From: Chondrus crispus
Lineage: Eukaryota; Rhodophyta; Florideophyceae; Gigartinales; Gigartinaceae
Reading direction: 5' to 3'
Length of the DNA stretch: 64,000 nt
Assembly (NCBI RefSeq): GCF_000350225.1
Contig: NW_005179131.1
Span: forward strand, 257,283-321,282
The position numbers and the translations under genes were made by a program. Below, one piece after another: positions 42,616-53,809 of the stretch. Each line of letters opens with the position of its first letter. Position 1 is the stretch's first letter. The notes below the pieces were generated by a model. That model worked only from the letters and a program-made list of their open reading frames with translations, did not search any database and was not told where the DNA came from.

Positions 42616-42662
42616 GTTCGTTTGTGACTTGTCCAAGACCTGAAAGATTTGTCGTCAAACGG

Positions 42663-44283
42663 CTATAGTTGTGCGCAGTCACCGACGAAGACAATAGACG
42701 TGCCATGTTCTGGTTCCCCGACAGCAGAAATTATTCGTGAGAGGGTAGCGACACGCTCTGTCTCTTCTGCATATGCAGCTTTATCTACGATTATCAAATC
42801 GAAACATGTCACAGCCGTCCAGTCCAGGGCGATTGCCGCTCCGAAAGTGGAGAAAAAGCTCTTTGCCGGGTCAAATTTTCTTTTCACTCATCTTGTAGGC
42901 ACGTGCAAGTCGTGCCACCGTTCGGTTCTGGACGAACGGTATTGCTGAGTTGTTACCAAGTCGAAGAGGCGTCATGTCTGATGACCATATCTTTGGAATT
43001 TTGGCGTTATACTTGATGAGTATGTCGTCTAATGCAGCGTTGGTAACAGTTAAAACTAGGACTCGTCCATTGAACTCGTTGCGACATTCCGTGTTTCTTG
43101 CCGATGAGCTTCCTTCCCTCAATGGCTCCTCGACAACTCCAAGGATTCGGTCGATTGCAGCCAAGGCAAGAATTGTAGCAACATGAGATTTCCCAGTGCC
43201 CGGAGGTCCTTGACAAAAGAAGGTCATCGACATGAACCGTGAGGGGTCATCATTCCCTCCACTGTAATTTTGAGGCCCTTTCCAATACATTTGTCGCAAG
43301 AAATCCTTTCCTTTGGGATGCAAGGAGTAATACGCTACAGCTGACGACGCCCATGACGCTGGAAACTCGAGCTGACTGTCATTCAGGCTTTCAGAGAGCT
43401 CAGAAGCGTAACGTCGCATCTTTTGCCGCGCCTGTTCCATTATCACTTCTGCAATACGAGCAGGTCTAATGGTAAACGATTTCTGTGGTCCACTTGCAAC
43501 TGTATGGGGACCTGAGTCAAAATCGAGTTGTTGGCAAACGGCCACTGTGATCGAAAATTTGTTCAGCAGCCTTTGCATGAGACCTTCAATATCAGTGAAT
43601 CCCAACGTCACTCCTTTGCCTAGAAGAAGCAGGCTATTAATGTCTTTAAACATGGTGAAACTCCTTCTCAAATTGTGTTCTTTGACTTTGTATATAGGCA
43701 ATGTTCTGTAAGAACCTTCAGCCAACATTTTCCTAGCCGGCGGCCTTTGACGCGAACCTCGAACGAGTGGAATATCGTCAATTATATATAGGTTCGGTTC
43801 ATAATTGAGGTTTTGAGAGCTTGGTGTGCCTTCTTCACTTCTATGTGGCGGACTCACCACAAGTGCCAATTTAGTAGTCATGATTATGTTAGAGCTGTCC
43901 GAGAAGTGCATACTGACTACATCCGTAACTGCAAAGTTGATTTTGCGACCAACCAGGTCACGAGAGTCAACATGGTCGTTGACAGACTCTTGAACGACAT
44001 AGAGGACTTTTACGGAAATTATTTCATGCCCAATGAAGAACGAGTCGATATCTCCATACGAAGAAGCAGGAAATGCAAGCGGACCTATCCCCATGGAATC
44101 ATTAGTGTGCCAAAAGCGGGACGGTAGCGGGTGAACGTCGTGTACATCGCTCACAGCTCCACGCCACCCGACAGCCCTTCCATCATCTCTGTGGATCACA
44201 GGATAAAACATATGTGGCGGATCATTGCAATTCCAGTTATAGGGATTGATGCATAATACATCTGCAGCAGAGGCAAAGAGCAT
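42663..44283 (-). pseudogene. SF1 helicase N-terminal part (second helicase gene)
   Basis: Frame 44283-42871 (470 codons) carries a long N-terminal region and then CQGPPGTGKSHVATILALAA (Walker A) and VLVLTVTNAALDDILIKY (Ia). After a one-base shift, 42887-42663 adds DLIIVDKAAYAEE, where the Asp-Glu of motif II is Asp-Lys, and IVFVGDCAQL (III). The loss of the Glu and the shift indicate a dead copy. It resembles UPF1/ZNFX1-type helicases and differs from the helicase at 30-31.8 kb. Confidence 0.82.
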
Positions 44284-44438
44284 ACATGCTGAGACAAGCG
44301 CATCACGGCGTCGCCAGTGCTGTGCTCATGCAATTTTGAGGAACTGCCTGCAATCCATCCAGTGACAGGTGCTTTGAGGATGTTTCCAATATCTCTATCC
44401 AGGGATTACGGCCATAGTCTTGCAACTCGTGCCACACC

Positions 44439-45117
44439 TGTAGCATAAACACCCCCAGCGATAGGGGTGTATGCACAGTTCGACCGAGACCCCGTCCGAT
44501 CGGGAAGACGGGGGTGAAGCGGGACACCAGCTAACGGCACCGGGCAGCGGGCCCGGATAGCGTGGTAGAGCGGGAACGGGGAGGACGCCGGTACGCGCGA
44601 GCGGTTCGACGCCTCGACGCCCCGGAGCGGTACTGGGTAACGATCCAGTACCGACGGGCGGAGGCGGAGCCGGCTCGTGGGCGTACCGCGCGCGTCCTCA
44701 ACCCGCGCTCGGTGCCGCTCTAAGGTAGTTAGCGAGCGCTACCTTAGAATAAGCGGGAAGTTGGACCTTGACGGTCGGTGGGTGACAAGTCCGTGCTTGT
44801 CCTCCTCCACCGCCACCGGTCCGCTCCATATTTAATATACAAAACAATCTATAACACTACAGTACCGAAGTACTGTAGTGGACTACTATAGCACAGATCG
44901 GACCGTACTGTAATAATGTCAGCAATCGGGGCTGACAGTACACGTGTGTGCGCGCGCTTCCGTCCCGCGCGGTACACGTGTACCGGTGTGCACGCGTGAG
45001 CCCTGTACCCGAGGGGTACACGTGGCCACGCGCAGTAGTACTGTAGAGCATCGGGCTCTACAACACTAGATCCGTTGTTGATCTAATCTAAAAAGCCCCA
45101 GGGGGGGTTATACTACA
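44439..45117 (-). mobile_element. Solo LTR of the gypsy A family, 679 bp
   Basis: TGTAGCATAA...TTATACTACA, flanked by a perfect 5-bp duplication ACACC (44434-44438 and 45118-45122). It contains the conserved block and hairpin (44628-44653), three CACGTG sites (about 44941-45025) and TACTGTA words. No internal element sequence is present. Confidence 0.92.
44628..44653. ncRNA. Conserved LTR-A hairpin, copy 2
   Basis: CGGTACTGG / CCAGTACCG arms with an 8-nt loop and the same outer helix as copies 1 and 3. Confidence 0.55.
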
Positions 45118-45396
45118 ACACCCACGAGACGCGAACCAATGAGCGTTTTGCACTGTGATGTATAGAACGCGAAAGAAGCAAGATGCGAACACCTCAATAT
45201 CCCCTTGGGCATACTGAGACAAGGAGTAAAGTTCAGTTGAGCATTCTGTAAATGAAACAAAGAAACTTTGTTCTTGCAGCTGGTGTTCTTTTGTGTAGCG
45301 TCCCGTTCCTTGAAGATCCGTCATGCACTGACTTCGAATAGTGGTTGGAGCTGCAGTGGAAGATCCAGGAATAGCAGTTCCAGGAGGAAGAGCAAG

Positions 45397-46518
45397 TTAC
45401 AGAGGTGCTGCTGAACGCTCCACAAAGACAGAAATAAGGCGAGGCATTGGTACAACTCTGTCACCATGCACATTGACGAAGAGTGAGTTGGAAGCGTTAA
45501 AGGCGTGAACAAGCGCGTTCTTCGTATCCTCTCCTGCGTCGATGCTCAGCCTCTCTGACATTTCTGTCCACAGTACTTTGTATATTTCCCTGAGGACAGA
45601 GTTGGGGAATTGCAGAAGAGCAAATTCTGCGATCTTGCTCTGCATCTTCCTCCCGGTCCGTGAGTGCGTTCTATTCCTCCATTCTTCGAAAAACGACTTG
45701 CCGGCCTTCTTCATTATCTTCTGTGCCATATGCAGGGCCTCATTCATACACTTATATGTCGGCTTCCTAAATTCACTGGTACGGAGCTCAACACCACTCT
45801 TCAGAAACCTTCCTGCGCGAATGTGCTCAATTGGATCTTGACTCTCCAATCGAACACCAAGGATGCTTTTCAGCAGTTCACTTCGTGTCTCGCGTGTCGT
45901 AAGTTCTCCAAGACTCGTAACATTTTCCAAACATTGAAGTATGTATTCACAAACGCCGACGACGTGAATCGAAATTTCCTGCATCAAAACGCGAGCCCCA
46001 GGAGTGTAACGGGTTGTAATTCTAGCAGTTCTGTTGACATCCACGCCGAATATGGCAAGCAAGGTTCGCAATTGAGAGTCGAGTGCTGATGCCTTCCTTG
46101 CGTTGCTCTTTGTGATGTCGAGTTTCACACAGGACCTCACATTGAGTACAAAGTTGGGAGTGCGCACCAGGACACCCGAACCCCCATCCACACCCGCCAC
46201 CCCCCCGCGGCCCGCGCCGCGCACGAGCTCGCCCCCCCCGCCGCCACCCCGCTCACCGCCCGCCCTGCCGCGCACCTGCACACACCTCCCCCCGGCACCC
46301 TGCCGCAGCAGCACACCCGGCACCCCCCCGCCGCGCGCGTTACGAACGCGATGTCTGTTCCGGCCGGCGCGCATGGAACTCCGCGCCCGACACGTTTTCA
46401 CAGGCCCCATCCACGCCCCATCCACCCCCGCGCCCCACAGCCCGGGTGCGGCGCGCCTGCAGTGTCCACGACGAGCATTCTCTCGACTCTCGCACACATC
46501 TACAACCATGTGTGCCAT
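45397..46518 (-). CDS. Hypothetical protein, 373 aa, GC-rich N-terminus
   Basis: The C-terminal two thirds (from about residue 125) look like a normal protein with helical stretches (KCMNEALHMAQKIMKKAGKSF; IAEFALLQFPNSVLREIYKV). The first third is translated from a strongly GC-rich island (46155-46475) and is Gly/Arg/Val-rich without domain character, so the true start may be further in or the island may be an insertion. No family recognised. Confidence 0.35.
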   Translation of the reverse strand: MAHMVVDVCESRENARRGHCRRAAPGLWGAGVDGAWMGPVKTCRARSSMRAGRNRHRVRNARGGGVPGVLLRQGAGGRCVQVRGRAGGERGGGGGGELVRGAGRGGVAGVDGGSGVLVRTPNFVLNVRSCVKLDITKSNARKASALDSQLRTLLAIFGVDVNRTARITTRYTPGARVLMQEISIHVVGVCEYILQCLENVTSLGELTTRETRSELLKSILGVRLESQDPIEHIRAGRFLKSGVELRTSEFRKPTYKCMNEALHMAQKIMKKAGKSFFEEWRNRTHSRTGRKMQSKIAEFALLQFPNSVLREIYKVLWTEMSERLSIDAGEDTKNALVHAFNASNSLFVNVHGDRVVPMPRLISVFVERSAAPL

Positions 46519-47305
46519 TCAATGGCAGTCGTAAGTTACGACTCGAGTAAGTTCTGCAAACTTGTCGACGTTTCTGATGGAACTTTCCTGACGTCGTCCT
46601 CCGTTCCCATGGTGGCTTCCTGTTCTCCGCTGCATTGGACCGATGCATTAATTTCTTGCAGATGTGAACCAGAATCACTTCGAGGCGGCGAACGAGCCCA
46701 CCTTGGCCCGTCACAGCCGGATGGGCCAGTTTCGTGCAATAAGCTTCCCGAGCCACGGGAAGAAGACCCATCTATACCTGCATCCAAAGAGTTTACTTGT
46801 CTGTTCGGTCCTCGTCAGCGCGCCGCACGATTGAACGTACTCAAAATAGGACACCAAGTCTGACATGTCGTGCACGAGTACCGGCCGCCAATCGGCGATG
46901 ATATCAATCCTTCTTCTTTTCGGTATCTCTATATCACCACCAGCTCTTAGATCTCAAACGAAATGATGCACTTTCGAAATTCGAAGGAGGAAAGCTGAAC
47001 AGTTCCACTTCGAGGTGAGCAAAGAAAACTACCGGTAAAACTTTACATTTAAAATACCGTCGGACACAGACATACATATTTTGGCCCTCCAATATGACTT
47101 TACAAACAAAGAAGACATCTTTTTATGGTACAATTACTGTACAGACGTACAGGACAATGGAGCGAACTTATTTTAGGCGTCAAGGTGAGTAAATAGTGTA
47201 CGAAAACGAGGGTACCATGCACAGTATGATTCCCGTCAGACACAGTACTTGAGAATGAGATTGTTGAGAATGGATTTTGATCTGCAGATGAGGTCTGGAC
47301 GGTAT
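46519..47305. other. No gene recognised
   Basis: Short overlapping frames only. A GTACAG-rich stretch lies near 47135-47150. No RNA gene or repeat was identified. Confidence 0.35.
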
Positions 47306-47944
47306 TCACTCCCTAACGGCGATTTTGAATCTCAAGGAGTGTAATTTATATTTGTGCATCTCTGCTTGTGGCTGCACTTCAATATAATATGGAAGTGCAG
47401 CCACAAACAATATTGGTGCCAACCTGGCACCAATATTGTTTCCTGCCTGCCGTTCAAAGGTTTGCATCTTGATATTGCAGACTCGTTGCTCTACGTGCCT
47501 TGCGACGGGCATGCCATTATAAGTAAACGTTACAGATGAGTTATACGTAATCTCCTGGCCGCAAGACATTTTCTTGAATGGAAACATTGTGGGATGTAAG
47601 ATCTTACAGCATACTGCTCCATTACACGTAGCTACCTCGAGTGACGCATGGCTGTCTCGAAAGCACAACCGAGCCGATTTGTATGATGCAAGCCGTCCTG
47701 GTCGTCCTGGAGTTTGATTTCTCTTACTTGATACGTCATCTTGTAGAGTAAAAAGCGGAGTGCTGTTATTCTGTGCAGCGGACCGAAAAGTATGGCCAAC
47801 CTCAACCATCGCAATGGCAAGATCCAGGAGACGGGAACAAGACGGGGTTTTGGGTCTCGAGGAATTTTCAAGGCTTGTATCGAATTGAAAGTAACTGTGG
47901 GGTTTGTAGGGATTCATTGTGGGATGATTTGTTATGTACAGCAA
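47306..47944 (-). CDS. Hypothetical protein, 212 aa (low support)
   Basis: Open minus-strand frame without recognised domain. Twin hairpins (47366-47441) fall within it and encode GNNIGARLAPILFVAALPYY. Their presence suggests the frame may be fortuitous or may have taken up an insertion. Confidence 0.25.
   Translation of the reverse strand: MLYITNHPTMNPYKPHSYFQFDTSLENSSRPKTPSCSRLLDLAIAMVEVGHTFRSAAQNNSTPLFTLQDDVSSKRNQTPGRPGRLASYKSARLCFRDSHASLEVATCNGAVCCKILHPTMFPFKKMSCGQEITYNSSVTFTYNGMPVARHVEQRVCNIKMQTFERQAGNNIGARLAPILFVAALPYYIEVQPQAEMHKYKLHSLRFKIAVRE
47366..47406. repeat. Inverted repeat, 15-bp arms
   Basis: TTGTGGCTGCACTTC (47366-47380) pairs perfectly with GAAGTGCAGCCACAA (47392-47406) across an 11-nt AT loop. 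Confidence 0.93.
47405..47441. repeat. Inverted repeat, 17-bp arms, 3-nt loop
   Basis: AAACAATATTGGTGCCA (47405-47421) and its exact reverse complement (47425-47441), overlapping the previous hairpin by two bases. Confidence 0.95.
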
Positions 47945-48740
47945 GGGGACAACTCGGTGGGCAAATAGCCGGAGTGTACGCGGGCTCTCGATTCAAAAAG
48001 ACCGCCCTTTAATGCCAAAAGCTGTAATCAGTGGTACTTTCCTGCGCTGGATCGATTAAAAAGGTTTGTGTTTAAATCGATCTTCGTATTGGGGAGTTCT
48101 TGCCGACACTTTGGCCAGATAGCAATCTCGGAAAGTATTTGGCCCATAAATTTAGTAAAATTTTGAATGTTTGGACTTCGGTTTCTGTTCAATGTTTGGG
48201 TTACCACCCTTTAGTTTAGTTTATTCGTTCCAATAAACTGAAAAAAACACTGTTTCCCCGCCCATCCCTGCTGGGGGCGGTGTTCGCATAGGGTTAAGTT
48301 TCCGTGCGCGACATAGAGGTTCTGGTTTGCGTGGCAGCAGCAGAAAGAAGAGTTCCAATTGTGGTAGGCTGCATTGCGCAGAGCGACGGGCGTCGCTGTC
48401 AGGGGAAAGGGCCGGCAAAAGGAAAGGTTACAGAAGTCCCCCCGCAGCCTCCCTTTCTCCAGGTGGAAGGAGGAGCGGTGTATTTATTAGGGCGCGCGGC
48501 GCTGCTCGAGATGAGGTCGCAGGGGCATTCGGGCCAATGAGCTATCTCCGAGTAGGCGCGCGGTTGGTGCAGTCCCTGTGCCACGTGTGGACGTGTGGTA
48601 CGCCACACCAATAACACGAAACGGTGGATAACTGTAGAAACTAAGATAATCTACTGTACTGTATGACAAACTGTACCATTAGGGTACAGAACTGTCATGT
48701 CTTGCTTGCATTTTTTAGGGTGATTAGTTCCATACTGCGG
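47945..48740. other. Noncoding, possibly copia 5' flank or LTR
   Basis: No domain was found. Inverted GTGTGGTACGCCACAC symmetry lies near 48590-48610. The 5' border of the copia LTR was not found because no second LTR is in the window. Confidence 0.35.
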
Positions 48741-48749
48741 TATATAAGG
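48741..48749 (+). promoter_or_regulatory. TATA box upstream of the copia element
   Basis: TATATAAGG in the direction of the copia gag, about 1.5 kb upstream of it. It could be the LTR promoter; the distance to gag is long. Confidence 0.4.
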
Positions 48750-50236
48750 AGACGCCTCAGCCCGGAATAGCCGGGAGTCAAAGAGGCGCCGGAAGATCTG
48801 AGAGAAAGCTCAGCGCAACTGCTCACTGCCGGTTGTTGGCGGGACACACGCGCTGCAAAACAGTCGGTCGTCGACTGTTCTCAGATTAATCCTTTGTTTT
48901 TTAATTTTTTGGGTTTTTTTCCGAGAAAACCCACATTCATGAATCTGTATTCTGGAAAACCCTACCCGAAAATTATTCGATTTCATTGGTCAGAGGAATA
49001 TCCGCCGCCGTTTTTTGTGGCGCTCAAGCGACGGACTCGCAACCGCCGCCGTTTCTGCGGTTCTCGAGCACCAGAAGTGCGCTGCGCCTTTCTTAGCTGT
49101 TGTCGTCGCCACTGCTCTACTCACAGCTTCTGTTCTCGCTTCTCTTGCCGCTCTCCGCTACTCTGTTCGCCGCTGCTGCTGCTTTCGCAACTGCTTCTTT
49201 GTTCGCCGCTGCTATACTCGCAGCCTCTCTGTTCGCTGCTGTTGTGCCAGGAGCCGCTACGGTGCTCCTTGCTGCTGCTGTGATCCTCGCCGCGGCTGTG
49301 ATCCTTGCTCTACCGTGTGCGCTTCGCGCTACTGCTGTTCGCCGTCGTGGATACTGCTGCTTGCTGTCGTGGCTACTGCTGCTGCTGTCGTATTCCTGCT
49401 GGTGTTGCCGCTTTCTGGCGACCGGGGGGTACTGGTACTGCTGTCTAGGAACTGGATTGTTGTCTAGGGACTTGTTGGCGGGTGTTTTTGTTTGGCTGGT
49501 GTAGGCTGGACTAGGCTGTGTGTTGAACTAAGGAAGGCGGAAGGGAGGCGCTTTGGGTGTAGTTTCGGTGTACGGGACTGGGCTCGCTTGGGCTACGGAT
49601 TCCCTCGGACTACGCGTTCGGACTCGCTACTTCTTGGGCCGATTGATCCCTTGGGTGGGTATCAGGGGGGTAGTGTAGGTACGGAAGAAACTAGTTCTCG
49701 TAGACCTGGGACGAGTAGTTACAAACCTAACGCTGGCATTTAGGGCTAACTGGAAGGCAACCGAAGGGATACTCGGTTACGGTTCTAGGTACTACTGTGG
49801 CTCCGACTCGGATACGGGCTCCTGCTGTGTTTGACGTGTTGGGTGGCGACTCTCGTCATAAATCGCGGAGTTGGAGGTGTCGACGCAGTATGGTGCAATC
49901 GTGTCAAGTCAGTGAAAGGTCTGGAAATCCGTTTGGAAAACGGTGATTGGTCAGAATTCAGTCAAGTCAAAAGCTGCTCAACTCTCACTGGCTGAAATCC
50001 CTACATCTTCCACTTGGCAATTGGTTATTGGCCAATTTTCTGAAAACACCCACGGACGCCTTGACGAAATTGCAGTGCAACTGAGATATTTTCAGGTCCT
50101 GCATAGTGTTTGTTTGAGTGCTGTTGTAGGCCCCTGTTTTCTGGGACAGACGTTTGGGACATCCTATTTCGGGATAACACGTCTGCAGTAGGCATTATTA
50201 CCGCTAGAGAGGATACCCGTAAGATCTGACTCCAAC
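48750..50236 (+). other. Copia leader region, low-complexity
   Basis: Between the TATA box and gag. From about 49080 to 49410 it is rich in CTGCT/GCTGCT words that open several frames by composition (Leu/Ala/Cys-rich). I see no real gene. Confidence 0.4.
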
Positions 50237-51729
50237 ATGTCCCTCGAAGGCGGAGATATCGCTCCTGTACCTCAAGATGCTGGAGCCGCTGCTACAACTC
50301 CGTTCATGAGCGTCATCACTACCGCAACATTGGGTGCCCTAACCAGCGCCCAAAAGGGATTTATTACATCCATTCGGATCCTCGGTGCAGATGGGAACAT
50401 GACAGGAGAACAATTGAAACACACTGTGGCGGACATGTTCCCGCCTGCTTCGCTTTTCAGCAAAGAAATTTGTGATTTGCCGGCTGCTCACACAGAGTTG
50501 CGTGATTTCCTCAACAAAAGGGGCGCTAACCTACAACCCCATTCTACCCGGAGGATTATTATGACACTTGCTCATAATCTGTATCATGAGCCTGAAGACA
50601 CACAGGCAGCCATTGACATTGCACGCAGCATCATCGCTGCAGGTCGAAGAGGAAGAGCCGATCTCAGCCAACAATCAGACCAGGCCTCACCAGCTCTTCC
50701 CGAAAGTTCATCAACCACTCCATCGGCTTCCCACTCAGATAAGGTTGCACACAACCTGGCAATGAGGTTAAAAGAAAAGGACAAGAAATTCTCTGGAGAC
50801 CTGGGAGAATCCTGGATGGAATTCGTAGATGAATACCTTCACATTTGCAGGGACTACAACCTGACACCGCGGCAGAAACTGCAGTACATGCACAACCTGT
50901 TACGTGGAGACGCCAAACGTTTCTATTTGGACAAAGTTGATGGCTATGCAACAAGTCTTCAACAAGCCGTGTCCTTGGTTGAAGCAGAGTACAACTCGCC
51001 CGTGCGACAGACAAGAGTCAAAAACTATCTCAACTCCCTTCGTCTGAGCATATTCATCCACGAAGGACTGGAGACGTCTGCAGCATTGTCTCATTTTTAC
51101 AAGGAAATCATCAAGCTATCGAGGCAAGCTCCAAGATCCCATCAAGGAGACGCTCACAAGGTCGAATTCCTTCGAAACGCAGTTGTCGGTTTCTCATGGT
51201 CACATGAGCCACTCAGTAGAGTCGCCACACATGAGCTGACCTTTCCACAGCTGTACGGTAAGCTCGAAGCGGCTTTGCAATTGGACAAGCAGGCACTGCT
51301 TGCCAACCTTCGTGACCAGGCTGAGCATCCTGGAGCTGTCACGATGAAACACGAAGGAAATGCTCCTGGGATTCTCTACAATGGGCAAGGCCGATATGTA
51401 CGAGATCCAGCAGCATTCGCGACAGAAATCCTCGTAAGAAAGTGTGTTTTGGTATCGGTTCAGCAAGCAAGCAGGGTCAGAAAAAGCCCTTCAACCCCCT
51501 TTCGATCCAAGGGTGCGTTAACTGTGGGGGGAATCACCTCCTCCGAGATTGTACCAAACCACTCAATGTCGCAAGAGCTGCGACGCGCAAGATGGAATAT
51601 TACGCTAATAAAGCGACCTCAGACCAGTCGCAGTACACCAGGTCCTCGCGGACCTCTCTAAACAACTGGACGTTCAACCAGGCAAACCGGACAGCATCGA
51701 AGACGGCAATTCTACTGAGGACTATCTGA
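50237..51729 (+). pseudogene. Copia Gag with a CCHC knuckle in a shifted frame
   Basis: Capsid and nucleocapsid protein. Frame 50237-51661 holds the capsid: WMEFVDEYLHICRDYNLTPRQ, YMHNLLRGDAKRFYLDKVDG and TFPQLYGKLEAALQLDKQAL. The nucleocapsid knuckle CVNCGGNHLLRDC is in another frame (51442-51729), so a shift occurs near 51450. The knuckle spacing is C-x2-C-x3-H-x4-C, one residue shorter than usual. The start Met MSLEGGDIAP follows a long leader. Confidence 0.82.
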
Positions 51730-51740
51730 TTTTCGAAAGT

Positions 51741-52913
51741 TTGCTAACTGGAATGAACACTGGTACTGTTGATGAAGCTAGTACAGACGGAAACAATGAT
51801 ACTGCCAGTACCGAGGATGTTAATGCAGTATACGTCATTAACCAGACCTGGGAACTGTCGGAAGCTGACCCCTTCTTGGCCGCATGTATTGACTCCGCCG
51901 GACAGAGACCTGTCATCGGTAAGCAACAGGCCCAAGCATACTGTGACTTCGCAAACATCGCGTATGCTCCAAACGCTTCCTCCGGACAAGTTTTCAGTTT
52001 CGGTACGCACAAGCACGCTGGCCTGGGCTACATCGGTATCCGCATACCCATCACAGACACCCATTTCATCCAGATGGATGTCGCTATTGTGGATCTAAAT
52101 GTCCCGTTCCTCCTTGGTCTAGACACCATGAAAAAGTACAAGATGGTGCTGGACACTGACCGCCAGATTCTGTCCTCAAACCTTCAAGAGTGGGAAGTTT
52201 CACTCGTTCACAAGCTGGGACACCTGTACTACGAATGGGCTGCACATATACTATTCACAGAATCAGAACTTCTTCGAGTGCACAGGCATTTCTACCATCC
52301 CAAACCAGAGCGCCTTTATTCTGTGATGAAGAGAGCTCACCCTGAAACGACGTCTCCTCAACTGCTCAAAGATCTCGAAAGCATAGATGCGACCTGTGAC
52401 ACCTGTCAGAGACACAGGGCAGCTCCTCACCGTTTTCTTGTTTCCTTACCGGAGGGAAAAATAGCCTTTAACCACTGTGTATGCGTAGATCTCATGTACC
52501 ATGATGCAAACCCGTGTTCCACGCCGTTGACGGAGACACTAAGTTTTCTGCGGCCGTCTTTCTCGACGCCGACAGCGGAAACGGTACGGAGAACCTTCAT
52601 GCGAATCTGGGTACTGGTCTATACAGGCTTCCCTGATATCATCGCTGCTGATCAAGGTCCGCAGTTCCGTTCTCTGAAATAGAAGAACATACTTCGCAAG
52701 GCTAACATTGAGCTGAAGCTATCTAGGGTGGAGAGCCATAATGCTCTCGGGGTTGGGGAACGATACCACTCATTCCTAAGGCAAATCTACAAGAAAGTTC
52801 GGCACCAACACCCAGATATACCTACCGACTATGCTCTAGCTTTAGCTGTGAAAGCTATGAATGATTGCCCTGGGCCAAATGGTTTAGTACCTACCCTCCT
52901 ACCTTTGGAGTAA
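51741..52913 (+). pseudogene. Copia protease and integrase core
   Basis: Protease region FLAACIDSAGQRPVIG (DSAG for the usual DSGA) and VPFLLGLDTMKKYKM. Integrase zinc site HRHFYHPKPERLYSVM...CDTCQRH; catalytic Asp in VCVDLMYHD; second Asp in IIAADQGPQFRSL. A TAG at 52680-52682 is followed in frame by RVESHNALGVGERYH, with the Glu. The order protease-integrase before RT marks Ty1/copia. Confidence 0.82.
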
Positions 52914-53365
52914 TGCCACGAATCCCAATTCTTCTAATGGAACTTCCTGCTCAAGTTCAACGGATGAAAGCCATGGAGTCAGCAAGATCGGAGATGGCAC
53001 AGATCAGGGCAAAGAACCGAATCAGGCAGGCACTTCGTTCCAACGTACCAGCGGCAGAAAAATCTGACATTAAGATCGGTTCTGAGGTCCTCGTGTTCAA
53101 AGAGAAACCAGCCAATGAATGGATTGGGCCATTCACGGTATTGGATGTGAAGGATAAAGCCGTTTTTGTCGACGTGGGAGGAACAAGTAAGCAACTGTCT
53201 GTGGACAAAGTGAAGATTTATCTTCGCCCATCATCAAGCGATGCACAACCTCCTCCCTCCATACCTTCGGCACAAACTCCTGCCACATCCAGCAGTGACA
53301 TACTGGAAGAGCTCTGCCAAGTCATGGATCAGCTGCGTGACAATGAACTCGTAGGTCCCCAATAA
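52865..53365 (+). pseudogene. Copia integrase C-terminal region
   Basis: A new frame after a shift near 52900. IKIGSEVLVFKEKPANEWIGPFTVLDVKDKAVFVDV resembles the SH3-like DNA-binding end of integrases. It ends with a TAA at 53363-53365, after which the same frame goes on into the reverse transcriptase. Confidence 0.7.
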
Positions 53366-53371
53366 ACAACC

Positions 53372-53809
53372 TTGGACGCCACTTCTCACTTCGACAACAT
53401 CTCGGCCAGAACGTTCATGACAGTTGTCGAAATCAATTTGACAAAGATCCTTTCCGAGGAAGACCCCCTTGCTAACACGGCTAAGTTCGACAAGGCGAGG
53501 AAGGCCGAAGTTGACGGGCACGAACGCCGAGAAATTTGGCGTATCATTCGTAAGAAAGATATGCCATCTGGCGCTAATGTCCTTGGTGGACGATTCGTAC
53601 TCACTCTGAAGAATGTCGGTACGAACGCCGAAAAGGCCAAGGCCAGATACGTCGCACAAGGGAATAGGGACAAGAAGAAGTCTCACATGGTTCACAACAT
53701 AACTACACTGCGACAATGCTCAACCAGGATCATTGTGTCAGTCGCTGCAGTCAAGAATTACCGGATATTTGCACACGATGTAACTCAGGCATATCTGCAA
53801 AGTGAGGAG
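53372..53809 (+). pseudogene. Copia reverse transcriptase, N-terminal part, truncated by gypsy A
   Basis: Copia-type RT start: EVDGHERREIWRIIRKKDMPSG, NVLGGRFVLTLKN, KAKARYVAQGNRDKKK and RIFAHDVTQAYLQSEE, which holds the first catalytic Asp. The sequence stops at the LTR of gypsy A at 53810; the YVDD region and RNase H are expected beyond that element, outside the window. Confidence 0.9.

Noticed and set aside
49015-49504. Leu/Ala/Cys-rich frames that look like membrane proteins
   Set aside because: Produced by GCTGCT-like repeats in three frames at once in the copia leader; no consistent coding frame.
49655-49675. Initiator tRNA-Met primer-binding site for the copia element (GGGTATCAGGGGGG)
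   Set aside because: It lacks the standard TGGTATCAGAG match and no LTR end precedes it.
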